64,000 bases of DNA from Fallopia convolvulus (GCA_964016875.1 OZ024729.1:20232494-20296493), one strand, 5' to 3'. Positions 1 through 12,533 are shown, numbered from the stretch's first letter. Translations and numbers: made by a program. The notes: generated from the sequence alone by a model not told the origin.

Positions 1-714
1 AATCCAATAATCATAATAATGTTCATGCATATTATTTATATACCAACATATGCAAACAGACAATTTTAACTTTTAACAATGTTATTAAAATTATAGTAGT
101 TGGGTGTTGTTATTCACATTCAAAACTCCCTTACTATTTGTTTTCTTAAAAAATATTTCATTATTTTTATGGTAATATTCAATAAATTCTTTATTAAATT
201 CAGAAATAAATCGGTATATTAAAATATACAAGAGGGTAAATTTGAGGAGTAGAGATTTTTAGATTGCAAAACAACAAGGTTGGTATTATTTGGCAATAAT
301 TCAGGTTAGATTAGGTCTACATTTTTCAAGTTTTTTTTTTATTCCCAGTTTCAAAAAGGTTCCAAATCTTCTTTTTTTTTTTGCAGTTTTTTTAGTCCAT
401 TTATTATATGAGTATTATCAAGATAAAACATAAATAATATGTTAACACCGAAAATGAAACAACACGTAACAGTTAACAGACTTTTTCTATACAGTATACA
501 GTTAAATTTATTTTTGGTCAAGTAATTATAACAACAAGTAAGTAAGAAAAACTTTTAACACTACCAATCATTAATCGGCTTAGGAGGACACGTTATTAAA
601 TTTTCTTAAACGTTATTTTATTGATTTGAGTTCGATTCTTCTTTCACAGGTATAGTGTTGAAAAAACAATTTTTTTTAGAGTAAAGTACTTATATGTCCA
701 ATTTCGTCAAGATT
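1..714. other. AT-rich intergenic DNA
   Basis: AT-rich sequence with several homopolymer T runs. I see no open frame with recognisable protein similarity, no tRNA and no clear transposon terminus. It is the left flank of the LINE insertion; the final 11 bases (715-725) are the left target-site duplication of that element. Confidence 0.6.
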
Positions 715-725
715 AAAATACCTTG

Positions 726-3700
726 TCTTCCTCCACCGCCCATTACCAACAGTACTCCCGTCCCTTGTCTTGAACAGTCAAAACATTCCGGTCTCAAAAC
801 GCCTGACGGGTCCTTACCTCCCGAGACTTCCGAAAATCGCCAATGTAATGATAGCGGAGTTTCGAGCCATAATGGAGGAAACAACGACGGTGCAATGCCA
901 AATATCCATGCCGGAAAGGCTCAATGATGCACTGCGGTGCCTACAGAATTTAGGCTTAGATCTTCGATCTGAGAACTATTATTCTATGCTCCCTATTCAG
1001 GTGTCTTTTCTTGAATCAGTATTATCCATGATTAGTCTCAATATCTTAATCTGGAATGTTCGAGGCGCAGGTGGCGCCGGGTTCCTGCTTTCTTTGCAGG
1101 AACTTATTCGTATACACAATCTGAGGGTAATTGCTCTTGTTGAACCTCGCATAAGTGGCTCACGAGCGAATGATGTTTGTCGTCTTATTGGTATGGATGG
1201 TTGTATTCGTGTTGAATCTCAAGGCTTTTCGGGGGGAATTTGGCTCCTTTGGAGAACCTCGGAAGTCACTGTTTTCACCCGAACGCTCCATCCTCAACAT
1301 GTTACTGTTGAAATACGTAGGCGGGAGGAAGAGCCTTGGATCTTATCTGCTATTTATGCAGCACCGAATGCTGCAGACCGAGTTTCTCTTTGGGACCATC
1401 TTGGTGATTTTGCTACCATGAACAATAAGCCATGGCTTCTTGCGGGTGATTTTAATGCAACCTTTGGACCTCATGAGCGAAGTAGCTCTTCCACTAGTTC
1501 AAACCAAGCTTCTGAAGTTTTCCGACAATGGGCTGATCGACTTGGCCTCACTGATCTTGGTTTCTCGGGGCCAAAATACACATGGTCTGCAGGCACTAAT
1601 CTGAGGACATATTCAGCGGCGAGGCTTGACAGGGCACTCTGTTCGGACAACTGGCGAACTAGATTCCCGGATGCCAGGGTTTCTCATTTATCGGCACCAT
1701 CGTCAGACCACCGACCCCTCCTATTTAGCCTGGATCATTATGTTGCGTCTATTAACTGGCCTTTCCGATTTCTAGCTTCATGGATGTTGCATGATAAATT
1801 CAAGGAATTCTTCGATGCTTCTTGGAACACTGACACTGATCTGATTCCTTCTCTCTCTGCTTTCACTTTACAGTTGAATAAATGGAATCGGGAAGTCTTC
1901 GGTGATATATTCCATCGAAAACGCAAGCTTTGGGCGAGATTGAATGGCGCGCGTCGCAGTCTTGCAATTCAACCCTCTCAATACCTTCTCAATCTAGAGC
2001 GTCAACTCAATAATGAACTCGAACAAGTACTGCAGCAAGAGCAAATCCTCTGGTATCAAAAATCTTGATCTTCGTTCTTCTTAGATGGCGACCGCAACAC
2101 AAAGTATTACCACTTGTCTACAATCATTCGACGCCGAGCAAACCGAGTTGACATGTTGAAGAACTCGGCTGATGAATGGATTCATGACCCGGAGGAATTG
2201 CAAGCACTGGTGCTTTCCTACTTTACTACTCTATATACTGATGAAGGTTCTGTGGCACAACAACATCCAATTCAAGTTACCCATTCTTTCCCCCCTTTGA
2301 ATGAAGCTGTGATTGAATCTTTGTCTGCAGCCTTTACACCATCTGATGTTTGGTGTGCACTTAAAGCTATGTCTCCTTTCAAAGCTCCTGGTCCTGATGG
2401 CTATCCGGCGGGTTTCTATCAAAAAAATTGGGAGACATTGAGGAATCAAGTTACTAAAACCGTCCTTGATATGCTGAATTGGGGGTCATGCCACATAACA
2501 TTGGTAATGCTTTGCTTGTCTTGATCCCGAAAGTCGACAACCCAACCACTCAAACTCAGTTTCGCCCTATCGCTCTGCTTAATGTCATTTTCAAAATTGC
2601 TACCAAAGCAATTGTCAATTGGCTCAAGCCCATTCTTTCAGATCTGATTTCTCTGACGCAGGCCAGCTTCATCCCGGGTAGGCAAATAATCGACAATGTT
2701 GTGATCGTTCAAGAGGTTTTACACACCATGTCAGTGGCCCGTGGTTCTACTAATTGGATGATTCTGAAGATTGATCTTGAAAAGGCATATGATAGGATCC
2801 GCTGGTCTTTCTTGAAAGAGATCCTTGTTGAAGCTCAAATCCCGGCCCATCTCATCTTCCTCATTTTGCAATGTCAAACGACTGGTTTGATGGAACTTAT
2901 CTGGAATGGATCCCGTTCGGGCTCTTTCAAACCGTCCCGAGGGGTGAGACAAGGTGATCCGCTCTCCCCTTATTTGTTTGTCCTATGCATGGAACGCCTC
3001 TCACATATTATTCAATCAGCTATTTCTAACGAATCTTGAAGACCAATTACTATTGGTGGCATCTCGCTTTCGCACCTTTTCTTTGCAGATGACTTGGTTT
3101 TAATGGCAGAAGCATCTATCGATCGGGCCCAAGTCATTCGCAATTGTCTCCACCAATTTTGTTCCAACTCGAGTGAAAGAGTAAATTTCAACAAGAGCTC
3201 TATTTTATTCTCCAAACGTGTTCCTAACTCCACGTCTTCTGCGATCAGCTCCCTTCTTTCTATGCCGATCGAGACGGATTTTGGAACATACTTGGGAATC
3301 CCCACAGCTACAAGCAGGATGACGAATGACAGATACCAATTCCTTCTTGATCGAGTTAAAACTCGACTGACAGGCTGGCAATCGAGAGTTTTATCGACAG
3401 CTGGTCGTACAACTCTTGCCAATTCTGTTCTACTGAGCCTTCCAACACATGTAATGCAGGCATCTCTCATTCCGAGGGAAATTTGTGATGCAATTGATGG
3501 ACAAGTTTGAGGCTTTGTATGGGGTTCTACTCCGGAGAAGCGCCGAACACACCTTTTGAGCTGGGATAAAATCGCACAACCGAAACGCCACGGGGGTCTT
3601 GGGGTACGCTCGATGAGGCATTCAAATACTGCGTTCCTAGCCAAACGTAGTTGGCGGGTTCTTCACGAACCACGATCCGTTTGGAGCCGCCTGATTTGTG

Positions 3701-5193
3701 GAAAATACTGCAATAGTCGCGCCGATATTGATATGTTTGCCCACCGCCCTGTTAGCTCCCACATTTGGAAAGGCATAATCCATGGTGCTGAAACACTCTC
3801 CCGTGGGATCCGAATAGCTGTTGGTAATGGACATTCTACTTTCTTCTGGCGCCACCCTTGGGTCATTGATAAACCTCTCTCTGAAGTTGCCTCGGCTGCT
3901 ATTCCTGAGGCAATCTCTGACGCCACGGTGGCTGAGTTATGGAACGGTTTAGACTGGAATTGACAGATCCTTACTCCCCTGCTTCCTGCCTCTATCCGCA
4001 GGCGCTTAATGTCAATTAAATTGTTTGACAACGCTGAGGCTTTTGATAAACCATATTGGGGCCTCACGCCCTCGGGCTTGTTCACAACAAAATCTGCCAT
4101 CCGTATCCATCAACCTGCTCAACATATATGTGAGCAGATTTGGAGTAAAATCTGGTCTGCTCCTTTACAGCAGCGAATCAGGCACTTCATTTATCTGGCG
4201 GCAGATGACAGCCTTCTCTGCAACATGAATAGGGTTCGGCGACACATGAGCACAAATGGAGCTTGCCCAAGGTGCAACCAAGATGAGTCATTACTACATT
4301 TATTAAGGGATTGTGCTGAAATCAAGCAAGTCTGGTTGGCATTAACGGGTAATAATCTCTCGGCTGCCTTTTTCTCCTATAACTCTCTCAAGGACTGGAT
4401 TTTTGAAAATATTCGCAACCATGACTCTTGGTGCACTACATTCGGATACATGATGTGGTTCTCTTGGAAAATTAGAAACAAACTGATTTTCAACCACACT
4501 AATGAAGTCGGGCTTTTGTCTCGTCTGGTCACTTCCAATGCTGAAGCTTTCAAAGCTGCTTTCCATCGCCAAAAATCCAGATTGTGCCTTGATAACAGAA
4601 CCCCGAACACTGTTGTCAATCGCCATGGAATTTGCTGGGAAGCGCCACCAACTGGTTGGGTCAAGCTCAACTGTGACGCAATGTGTACGAGGGATTCTCT
4701 TCAAGTTGGTGTTGGGGGAGTCCTTATAGATTCTAACGGTCAATTCCTTAAGGCATATATGTTTCAATGCGGTACCTGTGACGTTCTAACGGCGGAATTA
4801 TGGGCGATTGTTCATGGTGTGCGCCTGGCTGTTAGCTTAGAAGTGGATCACTTACTCATCGAGACAGATTCCACCATGGCTGTCAAAATGATCCTTGACA
4901 GGCAATTACAAACCCACCGTGATATCCATCTACTTCAGAGCTGCTTGAATTTGCTCGATTCCTTTTCCACGCCTCCAGTGATCAAGTTCCGGCCGAGAGA
5001 AGCGAATAAACTCACTGATGCTATTGCAAAACGCTCCAAAGATTCTCATGAGCCATTTACTATTCTTAATAATTTAGATGCTACTTTACTTCCAGTTTTC
5101 AACGATGACATTGTAGGCCTTTCGGGGCTTGTAAACCCCATTTCTATTTAATGAATTTCGCAAGGGCTTAGGCCCTCTTTCCCGACCAAAAAA
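726..5193 (+). mobile_element. LINE (L1-type non-LTR retrotransposon), 5'-truncated, with target-site duplication
   Basis: The unit is bounded by an 11-bp direct repeat, AAAATACCTTG, at 715-725 and 5194-5204. The right copy directly follows an A-rich tail (about 5188-5197) after a 3' UTR of about 35 bp. This is the target-primed insertion signature of a LINE. The coding part is a single ORF2-like polyprotein in the order endonuclease, reverse transcriptase, zf-RVT, RNase H. Only about 300 bp precede the endonuclease, so most of ORF1 (Gag-like) is missing and the copy is probably 5'-truncated. It cannot be autonomous: the frame is broken by stops and one frameshift. Confidence 0.93.
770..5151 (+). 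pseudogene. LINE ORF2 polyprotein, decayed (endonuclease / reverse transcriptase / RNase H)
   Basis: Five conceptual segments form one LINE polyprotein. An exo-endonuclease-phosphatase domain spans about 1040-1740 (ILIWNVRGAG at the start, LAGDFNAT, then SDHRPLLFSL at the end). The reverse transcriptase spans about 2330-3450, with the GVRQGDPLSPYLF motif and the catalytic FADD at 3082-3093. A zf-RVT region (ACPRCNQDESLLHLLRDC) lies near 4258-4318. RNase H spans about 4650-5050 with LNCDAM, TAELWA and IETDST. The conserved His of the final RNase H motif appears as Phe in FRPREANKLTDAIAK. In-frame TGA stops occur at 2066, 3037, 3508 and 3961, and a +1 shift near 2480 splits the reverse transcriptase. 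The reading frame continues straight across each stop, so decay is recent enough for unambiguous assignment. Confidence 0.92.
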
Positions 5194-5318
5194 AAAATAC
5201 CTTGAAGAATTGTTGTTAGAAACAATTGTTCAACACTCGACAGATTTCGAGAGGAGACGAACAACAAAACGTGCAACCGTATTACATTGCGGCTTACAAA
5301 CTTTAATTACAACTAAAA

Positions 5319-5352
5319 CTAGTGTCATTCCCGTACCTTGTACGGGTTTAAT
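5319..5352 (-). mobile_element. Helitron-type 3' terminus
   Basis: Read on the minus strand, a 7-bp-stem hairpin (CCCGTAC / GTACGGG, arms 5330-5336 and 5340-5346) lies a few bases before CTAG followed by T (5322-5318). Helitrons end in CTRR, usually inserted before T, with a GC-rich hairpin just upstream; this matches that layout. The matching 5' TC end, expected at a higher coordinate, was not found, and no Rep/helicase coding sequence is visible, so this would be a non-autonomous copy. A related degenerate end lies at 10147. Confidence 0.5.
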
Positions 5353-6058
5353 ATAAAAAATGTTTTATAAAAAATATTTTCGACTTGTTCTTAAAAAAAA
5401 TTCCCGAACGCATTTTTCACGACTGAATCACACTTTTTTAATGTTATTCATGTATATTGTATGGATTTAATATAAAAGTCATTTATAAATTATTATCGAC
5501 GGTTCTTAAAAATTTACAAACACATTTTCACAAATCACACTTCTTTTAATAAAGAATTACAAAATATTAGGATTTATTTAAAAAACAACTTTTATTAAAT
5601 CAATATTAAAAAATGATTTGTCTTAGTCTCTTAGATGATCAATTAAAATATTAAGATAGTTTTAATAAAGTGTTCATTAAAAAAAAGAAATTACATAACT
5701 TCAAATTAATTACTTATATAAAATTCTTAGAATAGTAAAATATTTTGGAATCAATTTTCATCAAAAAATAATTTGTAATTGTTTCATAGAAAGTGGGGGA
5801 GTGGGAAAGTGGGTAGGTTTTTTTGCCAAATTTTTTGATGAAGTGGGGAAGTAGTTTTAGAATTTTTAGTTTTTGGTAAAAATTATAAATTTTAATTGTG
5901 TATCTTAAATTAAGCCACGTAGCTAAATTTTTTCTAAAGAGATGGGTTCTCCTTTACAAGTGTACTATATAGTAAATTTAGAACAAGTAGAAATGTATAA
6001 TGGATATCATTAAAAAAATAATTGAGAAGGCCGTTTCGTTAAAATACATTTTATAATA
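5353..6058. other. AT-rich, no gene seen
   Basis: Very AT-rich sequence, possibly the body of the non-autonomous Helitron whose end lies at 5319. No coding potential or RNA gene seen. Confidence 0.5.
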
Positions 6059-6358
6059 CTTCCTTTTTCTTTACAATATATGGGTGTTTTTTATTTTTTA
6101 TTTTTTATTTTAAAATTTTAATAGAAACTTACAATAGATTAAAAGAAAATGTGATAGAGTACATTTTTTTTACTATGAATAGATTAATGCATATATTTAT
6201 TATAGCTATAAGCAAGTTCAATAATTGAATGCTCAATAAATAAATAAATAAATACGTTATTTTAGGAAAGTTTAGTATTAAATAATTAAAATCTAGATTT
6301 ACAATAGTGTGAAATGAAATTTGAAATTAAAATGTCCTATATTATGAAACGGAGGTAG
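6059..6358. mobile_element. Probable Stowaway-like MITE
   Basis: About 300 bp, with ends that read CTTCCTTTTTCTTTACAATA on the left and, on the opposite strand, CTACCTCCGTTTCATAATAT on the right. These diverged terminal inverted repeats resemble the CTCCCTCCGTYYC start of plant Stowaway elements. TA flanks the left end; the right TA is not preserved. There is no coding capacity. Confidence 0.42.
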
Positions 6359-7684
6359 GATCTAAAAAATTAGAGTAACATAGTTTAGATAGATCAAATT
6401 GGGTAAAAATGTAAAAGAAATAATCGAGCACTTTGATGATAAAGTTGGGATGAAACAGCTTTGCCTGGCTTAATTATGAAGCCAACTATAAGATCTGAAA
6501 TTAGTCCATGTGAGCCGGAGTTAAGCACGAATTGTTGGAATTTTGTTTGTTTGTTTTGTTCATAAATGAACGAAGATAAAACGAAAGGACCGGATTCGAG
6601 CCAACAAATATGACAACTAAGAAAAATAAATATAGTTTTTCAAAAAATCTTGTTTTTGTTTTATACTCCATACAAAAAATAACTTAAAACTAAATCAAAA
6701 GATTCTAAAAATTAATAATTTTTTGCTCATAAAAAATCAGATAGCTATTATACACCCGGCCAAGATCGTCGATATGTAATAATCATAATATTAATATATA
6801 TAAACACGTAGACAATGCCAAGAATGCACATTTCATAGCTAGCCACGTGGTGGAGAATGTGATTGCGTGAACTTAGAGATGACAAGTGTCCCAACATTAA
6901 TTTAGGGTTGTCCATTTGCTTTTGCAAACAAGACAACGGAAACGAAATGACAATCACACGAATTGATTTTGGTCATTTAAGTGACATTTTGAGTTGTACG
7001 TTGTAACGTAAGGAACTAAGGATGGATTAGACCTGGTTGGAGGAGGTTTTGTGCCTTTTAAACCCTGGATGAACAATTTTTTTATTCCTAATTAGAACTA
7101 GAAACATAAAATATGCAAATAATATAACAAATCATAGGTTAAAAAGTGAGAAAAAAATTTCTAATTTATTACTTGAATTTTTTTTTGCATATAAAAAATA
7201 ATATTTTAGGAATTGTGGGAAAATATTCAACGCTTTTTTTTAATTTAATAAGTTTTTTAGTCATTGAATTGTTTTAAATATTTGGGATCATGGGATCATG
7301 GCTCAAAAATAGGGCCTAAATTACTATTTTTAATGACTACATTTTTCTTTATAATTAATACAATTTCTTGCAACAATTAACACATGGCAAAAAATTTTGA
7401 CCTAACATAAATTTTGCTTCACAATTGTAGTAAGGTAGATTTGCGTTGAGTGGGTCAAAATAAATATAAAACTACTAAATTCGACCAAAACAAAATATAA
7501 ACTACTAAAAGTCATAAGGGTGATTTAGAGAATACAACGTTGTGAGGCAGGGGATTAATTAAGAGTTTGGTTTAAATAAAAATAGTCTTTAATACGAAAA
7601 TTTGAAATGAATTTTGGTAATCCGTTTCACTTTTAAAAAAAAAATCAATGTGACTAATTAAGAGTTTGGTTTAATATATGTGGA
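6359..7684. other. AT-rich intergenic DNA
   Basis: No coding sequence, RNA gene or confident transposon end recognised. The stretch is AT-rich with short low-complexity runs. Confidence 0.5.
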
Positions 7685-7935
7685 ATGATATAAATCGAGT
7701 ATGATTATATGATTATATGATCATAAAACATTAACATGCAATATTAATATGTGAACGTTTGATAGAATCTCGGAAATCTTAATGTGATTATATGTGAACA
7801 AATTTTGTAATAATGTGAGCATGTGCATAAAATATGTGAACATAATGTAAAAAATGTCAAGCGTCATATTTTTCGCAAAATTAAACGAAAAAGTAATTTT
7901 TTTAGGTTTTTGAACTTTTTTTAAGCATTTTAACG
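7685..7935. repeat. Diverged repeat family, copy A
   Basis: This stretch of about 250 bp resembles 8955-9189 (copy B) and 9642-9870 (copy C). All three share a run of TATGTGAAC motifs, the block GCATAAAATATGTGAACATA, and a GTTTTTGAACTT tail in A and B. Identity is moderate with many small indels. The family is unidentified. Confidence 0.6.
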
Positions 7936-7989
7936 TTTTTATAATGATAAAAGCGAATAGAAATATAGGACTGAATCAAACTATGTAGT

Positions 7990-8950
7990 AGAGGACAAAA
8001 TAGCTGACTTCCAATAAAAAGAAGATGACTTCAAAAGCGCTATACAAAACCCACGTGCATAAAAGCCACCAATGATGTTTGATGTGGGCGCCCCCCGAAA
8101 AGAGCCCACTCCTATTAAAAAAACATATGAACAAAAAGTGTGCATATTCCACGTTGGAGGCAAGCACGCACATTGTGCGTAGAAGGGCAAAAAGTTTGTT
8201 CATACTTAAGAAAGAAAGTTGTAGAAAGAAAGAAGAGCAAGGCATTCACTATTTCTAAAAGAAGAGAAATAGTGTGGAGGCACACCACGCGGCAACCCGT
8301 CCCATATCGCAAGGTTCAGAAACACTACATAACCGCACCTTGCACCAATAAGAATGCACCTTCCTCTACACCAATCGGAGGCCACCTCTCTTTTAACCAA
8401 TTGGTCACAAACAGCTCGCTCATCCCACATCAGAAGTACTGTAAATATAGCTCCGCTAAACATCTATTAATGAGCTCAAAGGGCGAAGATTACAAGGGTC
8501 AAAAAATGTCTCTAGCTCAAGACTTATCTTGTTAGCAGAGTTTGACGTGTTGAAACATTCGTAGAGACCGCGTTATAGTCAAAGCGATGTTGATAAAAAG
8601 ACCACAAGTCACCAAAAGTACAATCAACATGCATTTTCTAAAAGAGGGCGCGAATAATCAATATTGTAAATAACACGAGTTCCACTCGATTTGGCATGAC
8701 AAAATAAAATAGAAGGCTTGTTTGCCCATTTAAATAATCATGAGTCTCGTTCCTAGCGCTTGTTTATTTCAGGTTTCAAAAATAGCGCCATATGTGGAAC
8801 CTCTTCATCCTAAGCAAGGTTCGTCAAACAAGGTTCTTTCATTCGGAATCTCGAATGGCTTGCCCCAATAACTTCTTCCCGCTCCACCCCGACAACATGC
8901 CCCAATAGGGTGCCCTAGATTAGACCAACGGGGCCCCTCAAGGTGAGAGT
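7990..8950. other. Unassigned, less AT-rich segment
   Basis: This block is richer in GC than its surroundings and contains overlapping short open frames on both strands (for example + 8140-8535 and - 8206-8463), none of which resembles a known protein to me. It lies between repeat copies A and B, so it may be the interior or a terminal region of an unidentified transposon. No terminal repeats were found. Confidence 0.35.
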
Positions 8951-8954
8951 AGAA

Positions 8955-9189
8955 AGCCGGGATGAACATATAAACGTAAAACATGAACATGCAACATTAC
9001 TATGTGAACGTATGATAATATCTTTAAAATTTTCAAGTGATTGTATATGAACATGCTTGGTAATAATGTAAATATGTGCATAAAATATGTGAACATAATT
9101 TAAAATGTCAAGCATCATATTTTTTTTCAAAAATAAGCAGAAAAATCATTTTATTTTATGTTTTTGAACTTGTATTTAAGCCTTTTAAC
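8955..9189. repeat. Diverged repeat family, copy B
   Basis: Second copy of the family at 7685-7935. Its last bases, CTTTTAAC (9182-9189), are the left target-site duplication of the hAT MITE that separates it from copy C. Confidence 0.6.
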
Positions 9190-9633
9190 TAGACCTGTCA
9201 AATGGGTCGAGTTCGGGTCAAAACGGGTCTCGGGTCATTGGATTGTTAAATTCACGTGTTCAACCGGATCGGGTTGTTACGAGTTTGATACGGGTTCGGG
9301 TCGATCCAACGGGTTACAATCGTCAATTTTGTTAACCTTTATTTTTATGTTTATTAAAATAATTAAAATTATATTATATTAAATAATATTTAATAATAAT
9401 AAAATAATAATATTATACAAAATTTATAATAAAACATTTAATTGTTAATTGAAATAATACTTTATAAGGTTGGTCGGGTCAACCGAACGGGTTGGTGACC
9501 CAACTTAGTTTTTTCCGGGTCAACCGGTTTCGGGTTACTCTTTACCCATTAATTTCCTGGTCGGGTTTCAACCCAAAAAACTTCGAGCGGGTCAGGTTGG
9601 TTTTTCGGTTCGGGTCAAGTTTTGACGGGTCTA
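9190..9633. mobile_element. hAT-type MITE with 8-bp target-site duplication
   Basis: A 444-bp element with terminal inverted repeats TAGACCTGTCAAA (left) and TAGACCCGTCAAA (right, opposite strand). It is flanked by a perfect 8-bp direct repeat CTTTTAAC at 9182-9189 and 9634-9641. Eight-base duplications and short TIRs are diagnostic of the hAT superfamily. The subterminal regions are full of CGGGT/ACCCG motifs on both sides and the centre is AT-rich. There is no transposase, so it is non-autonomous. Confidence 0.88.
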
Positions 9634-9641
9634 CTTTTAAC

Positions 9642-9870
9642 ATTTGTGTAATGCTATAATCGAATATGAATATATGACCATAAACCATGAATACTCGGTA
9701 CTAATATGTGAACACACTTATAATATGTGTGAGCGTATGATATAATCTCTAAATTGTTAATGTTATAATATGTGAACATATCTTGGAATAGTGTGAATAT
9801 ATGCATAAAATATGTGAACATAATATAAAATGTCAAAAGTTATGATTTTGGAAAAAACAAGCAAGCGAAA
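9642..9870. repeat. Diverged repeat family, copy C
   Basis: Third copy of the family at 7685-7935. It begins right after the MITE target-site duplication, so copies B and C were adjacent before the MITE inserted. Confidence 0.6.
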
Positions 9871-10146
9871 TAAAATATATATTTTTTTTGAAATAACAAA
9901 AAAATATTATTTTACCCCTATCTCTTCTAATCTTAAGTCATCCATTCCTCAATTTCAAGGATTCTCATTTGTTTCTAATTTCATAATAAAGCTCATATCC
10001 ATGTGAATCAACCTTGGTTAATTAATTATGATTTTCCAGCCCATTCCCTAAAGACATATGTCAAACATTCTCCTTTTAAGAATTAAAATCCTAGAAGACA
10101 ATTAATAAATCTTTAAAAATTAAAAAACAGGTAATTTAGCAATATA

Positions 10147-10190
10147 CTAGTGTAAGGGCCTGTATCCTGTACGAGTTTTATTGAATATAA
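10147..10190 (-). mobile_element. Degenerate Helitron-type 3' terminus
   Basis: Minus-strand CTAG+T at 10150-10146, with a degenerate GC-rich inverted pair beside it and the same downstream wording as the terminus at 5319. This suggests the same non-autonomous family in an older copy. Confidence 0.38.
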
Positions 10191-10669
10191 ATAAAATAAA
10201 TAAATAGTTAAATAATAGAAAATTTTGTATTATGGATTTATTTTTTTCTTAGAAAAACATAGATTCAAAACTAATATTCATTAACGTGTATGATTTAATT
10301 GAAAAAGTTTATAACTTTCAAAAAGAAAAATTAGTTTTGGAGAGTCATATTTGAAAAGAATATTGCACATTTATTTTTACTCTAATATTTATCTTTATAT
10401 ATAATATTTTACCTAGCTCTTATCTAATAGTTTAGAAAAAAATATTATAATAATTAAGTTTTTAGGAAAATTTCATTTTTATAAAAATAATATAATTTAC
10501 ATTTAATATTTTTTTTATCAAAATTAACTATCGATAATTTAATTGTCAATCTCTTGTGAAAAAATGTAAAAGTTAATTATTTTTGTCAAAATTTAATTTA
10601 ATCATTTAATTGTCAATCTTCTAAGACATAATGTAAATTTGTATCTTTTTTTTTATCAAAATTCTATTT

Positions 10670-11250
10670 TAATAAAATAAATATTCTAGAATTTGTATGA
10701 TAGTATAAAAACTTATCCTAATGATCTTCCTATCTATCATACCAAAAATAAAAGATTGTTTAATAATGGGATTTTCTATCTTATATTCTAAATACATGAT
10801 TAAGAATTTATCATATCCAAAAATAAAATATTATTTTAAACAAAAAGGGGTGGTGTGGTCCAATCTAAACGTGACATGGGTCGTTTAATAATTTTTTTAA
10901 GCTCCGCTTTAGCCTTTAAGTTATAGTTATAAAATAATAATTTTTTTAACCTCCACTTTAGGTTATCTTAGTTAAAAAAACGATTCTATCTAAAAATAAA
11001 ATAAATATTCTTGAATTTGTATGATATCATAAAAAATATCCTAATGATCTTCCTATCTATCATATCCAAAAATAAAAGATTCTTTAATAATGAGATTTTA
11101 TATCCTATGTTCTAAAAACATGGATAAAAATTTGTCATATCCAAAAATAAAATATTTTTAAAAAAAAAAAAGGGGTGGTGTGGTCCAATCTAAAAGTGAC
11201 AGGTGTCGTTTAATAATTTTTTTAACCTCCGCTTTAGGTTATAGTTATGA
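10670..11250. repeat. Imperfect tandem duplication, 323-bp offset
   Basis: The block beginning near 10670 is repeated from about 10993 with an offset of 323 bp. Shared landmarks are CCTAATGATCTTCCTATCTA (10717 and 11040) and GGGGTGGTGTGGTCCAATCT. No coding sequence. It is probably an internal duplication within an old AT-rich transposon. Confidence 0.7.
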
Positions 11251-11319
11251 TTTCCAATTTGAAGAAATGATCTACTAGTTCATTGTAAGACCAATAGTAG
11301 GTCACCTAAATATGACAAA

Positions 11320-12440
11320 GCCAACCTAAATCATCATAGCGGATAATCTTAAAGAATTCAAAAAACAAAGGATCATGAATAAACAAAAGACTAAGTTGGG
11401 AAACATATAAAGGGTCAAAACAAAACCTTGTAGTTGGACTAGAATAGCAAGGCGAAGCTGAGGAAGATCAAAAAAACATTTGACCAAAAAATCTGCCGCC
11501 GAATTGCACTCTTTGTAACAATGAAAAAACATCGCATGAGAAAAAACGATCACATGATAAAGTACCTGATATCATTTATAATTGGTTGGATTTCCCAAGG
11601 AACTTCCAAATTTTTTTGAAAGAATTAATTAGAACTAGATTATCCCTTCAATAATTAGATTTGAGATATTCAAAGAAGTAACACTTTTAACTCTCTCTAA
11701 ATAGACATAGCCTCAACATTTAAAATAGACATAGAATGGAGTTGTAAAGCTCACAACATAGAATAGTACTTTTATGGTCTCAAATTATGAAATTGGCATG
11801 AGTTAAAGCATTCAATCGCTTGAATGTAAAAATTTAGTTTTAACTAAGTAATAGGAGGTTTATCCAAGCACTATTATTTTTTCTTTTAGGAGAGATAAAC
11901 TTAGATTTGGTTTGTGTATTATTAAAGGAGGTATATTATTAATGTTGCATTAAAGCCAATTCATAAGAAAGAAGGTTAGAGATTACTCTCGAAGGATTAA
12001 AAAAATTTGAGTTTTGATGCCCCCAGATAAACCGCAAAAAACTAAAAACAAAGAATATTACCATTTTTGTTTAAATTTATCGTAGAAATTAAATTATCAT
12101 TAAAACCATCAGAGGTTACTAATTGAAACGAGATATATAATCTAGGTTCCAGTTTATAAATCATTGTTTGAGTAAAGTGACAATGAAAAAAGAGATGATT
12201 TAGATTTTCACTTTCAATCTCACAAAGAGAGAAATATTTAGAAACACAGTTATAATAACGATCAAGACAAGTTGAGAGACAATCAACACATGCTTTTCAT
12301 AGGAAAGTTTTGAACTTTAGGTGAAAGTTTGGTTTTCCAAACCATTCTCATGCAGAGATAAGGAAGAGTTCAGCAAGGAAGTAGGCGAAGAGACCGGGAA
12401 TTTACCATCAGAGGCCTGCAACCACACATTTTTACGTGAA
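11320..12440 (-). pseudogene. LINE remnant (zf-RVT to RNase H)
   Basis: Conceptual translation of the minus strand, across stops and shifts, gives a zf-RVT-like stretch around 12180-12340 (WKTKLSPKVQNF, then SENLNHLFFHC) and, near 11500-11550, the C-terminal RNase H motif FFHCYKECNSAADFLVK. That is the order and spacing of the 3' third of a plant LINE ORF2. Many frame breaks make it old and nonfunctional. It is unrelated in orientation to the LINE at 726-5193 and much more decayed. Confidence 0.68.
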
Positions 12441-12484
12441 GAAAAAGTTATTGTTGTAATCAATTTATGGTGTGAAATTTAATA

Positions 12485-12533
12485 ATTTAATGTGAAGATC
12501 AGAATATCTCCCTTCGGTACCTAATACATTTTA
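12485..12533. repeat. 49-bp perfect direct repeat, left copy
   Basis: Identical over 49 bp to 16107-16155 (landmarks TGAAGATCAGAATATCTCCC and CCTTCGGTACCTAATACATT). The two copies enclose 3,573 bp that contain the GTCATC array, a tRNA-like sequence and an RVB2 fragment. Confidence 0.95.

Noticed and set aside
8140..8535. 131-codon frame on the plus strand as a gene
   Set aside because: Overlaps equally long frames on the other strand, has no recognisable domain and lies in a repeat-bounded block.
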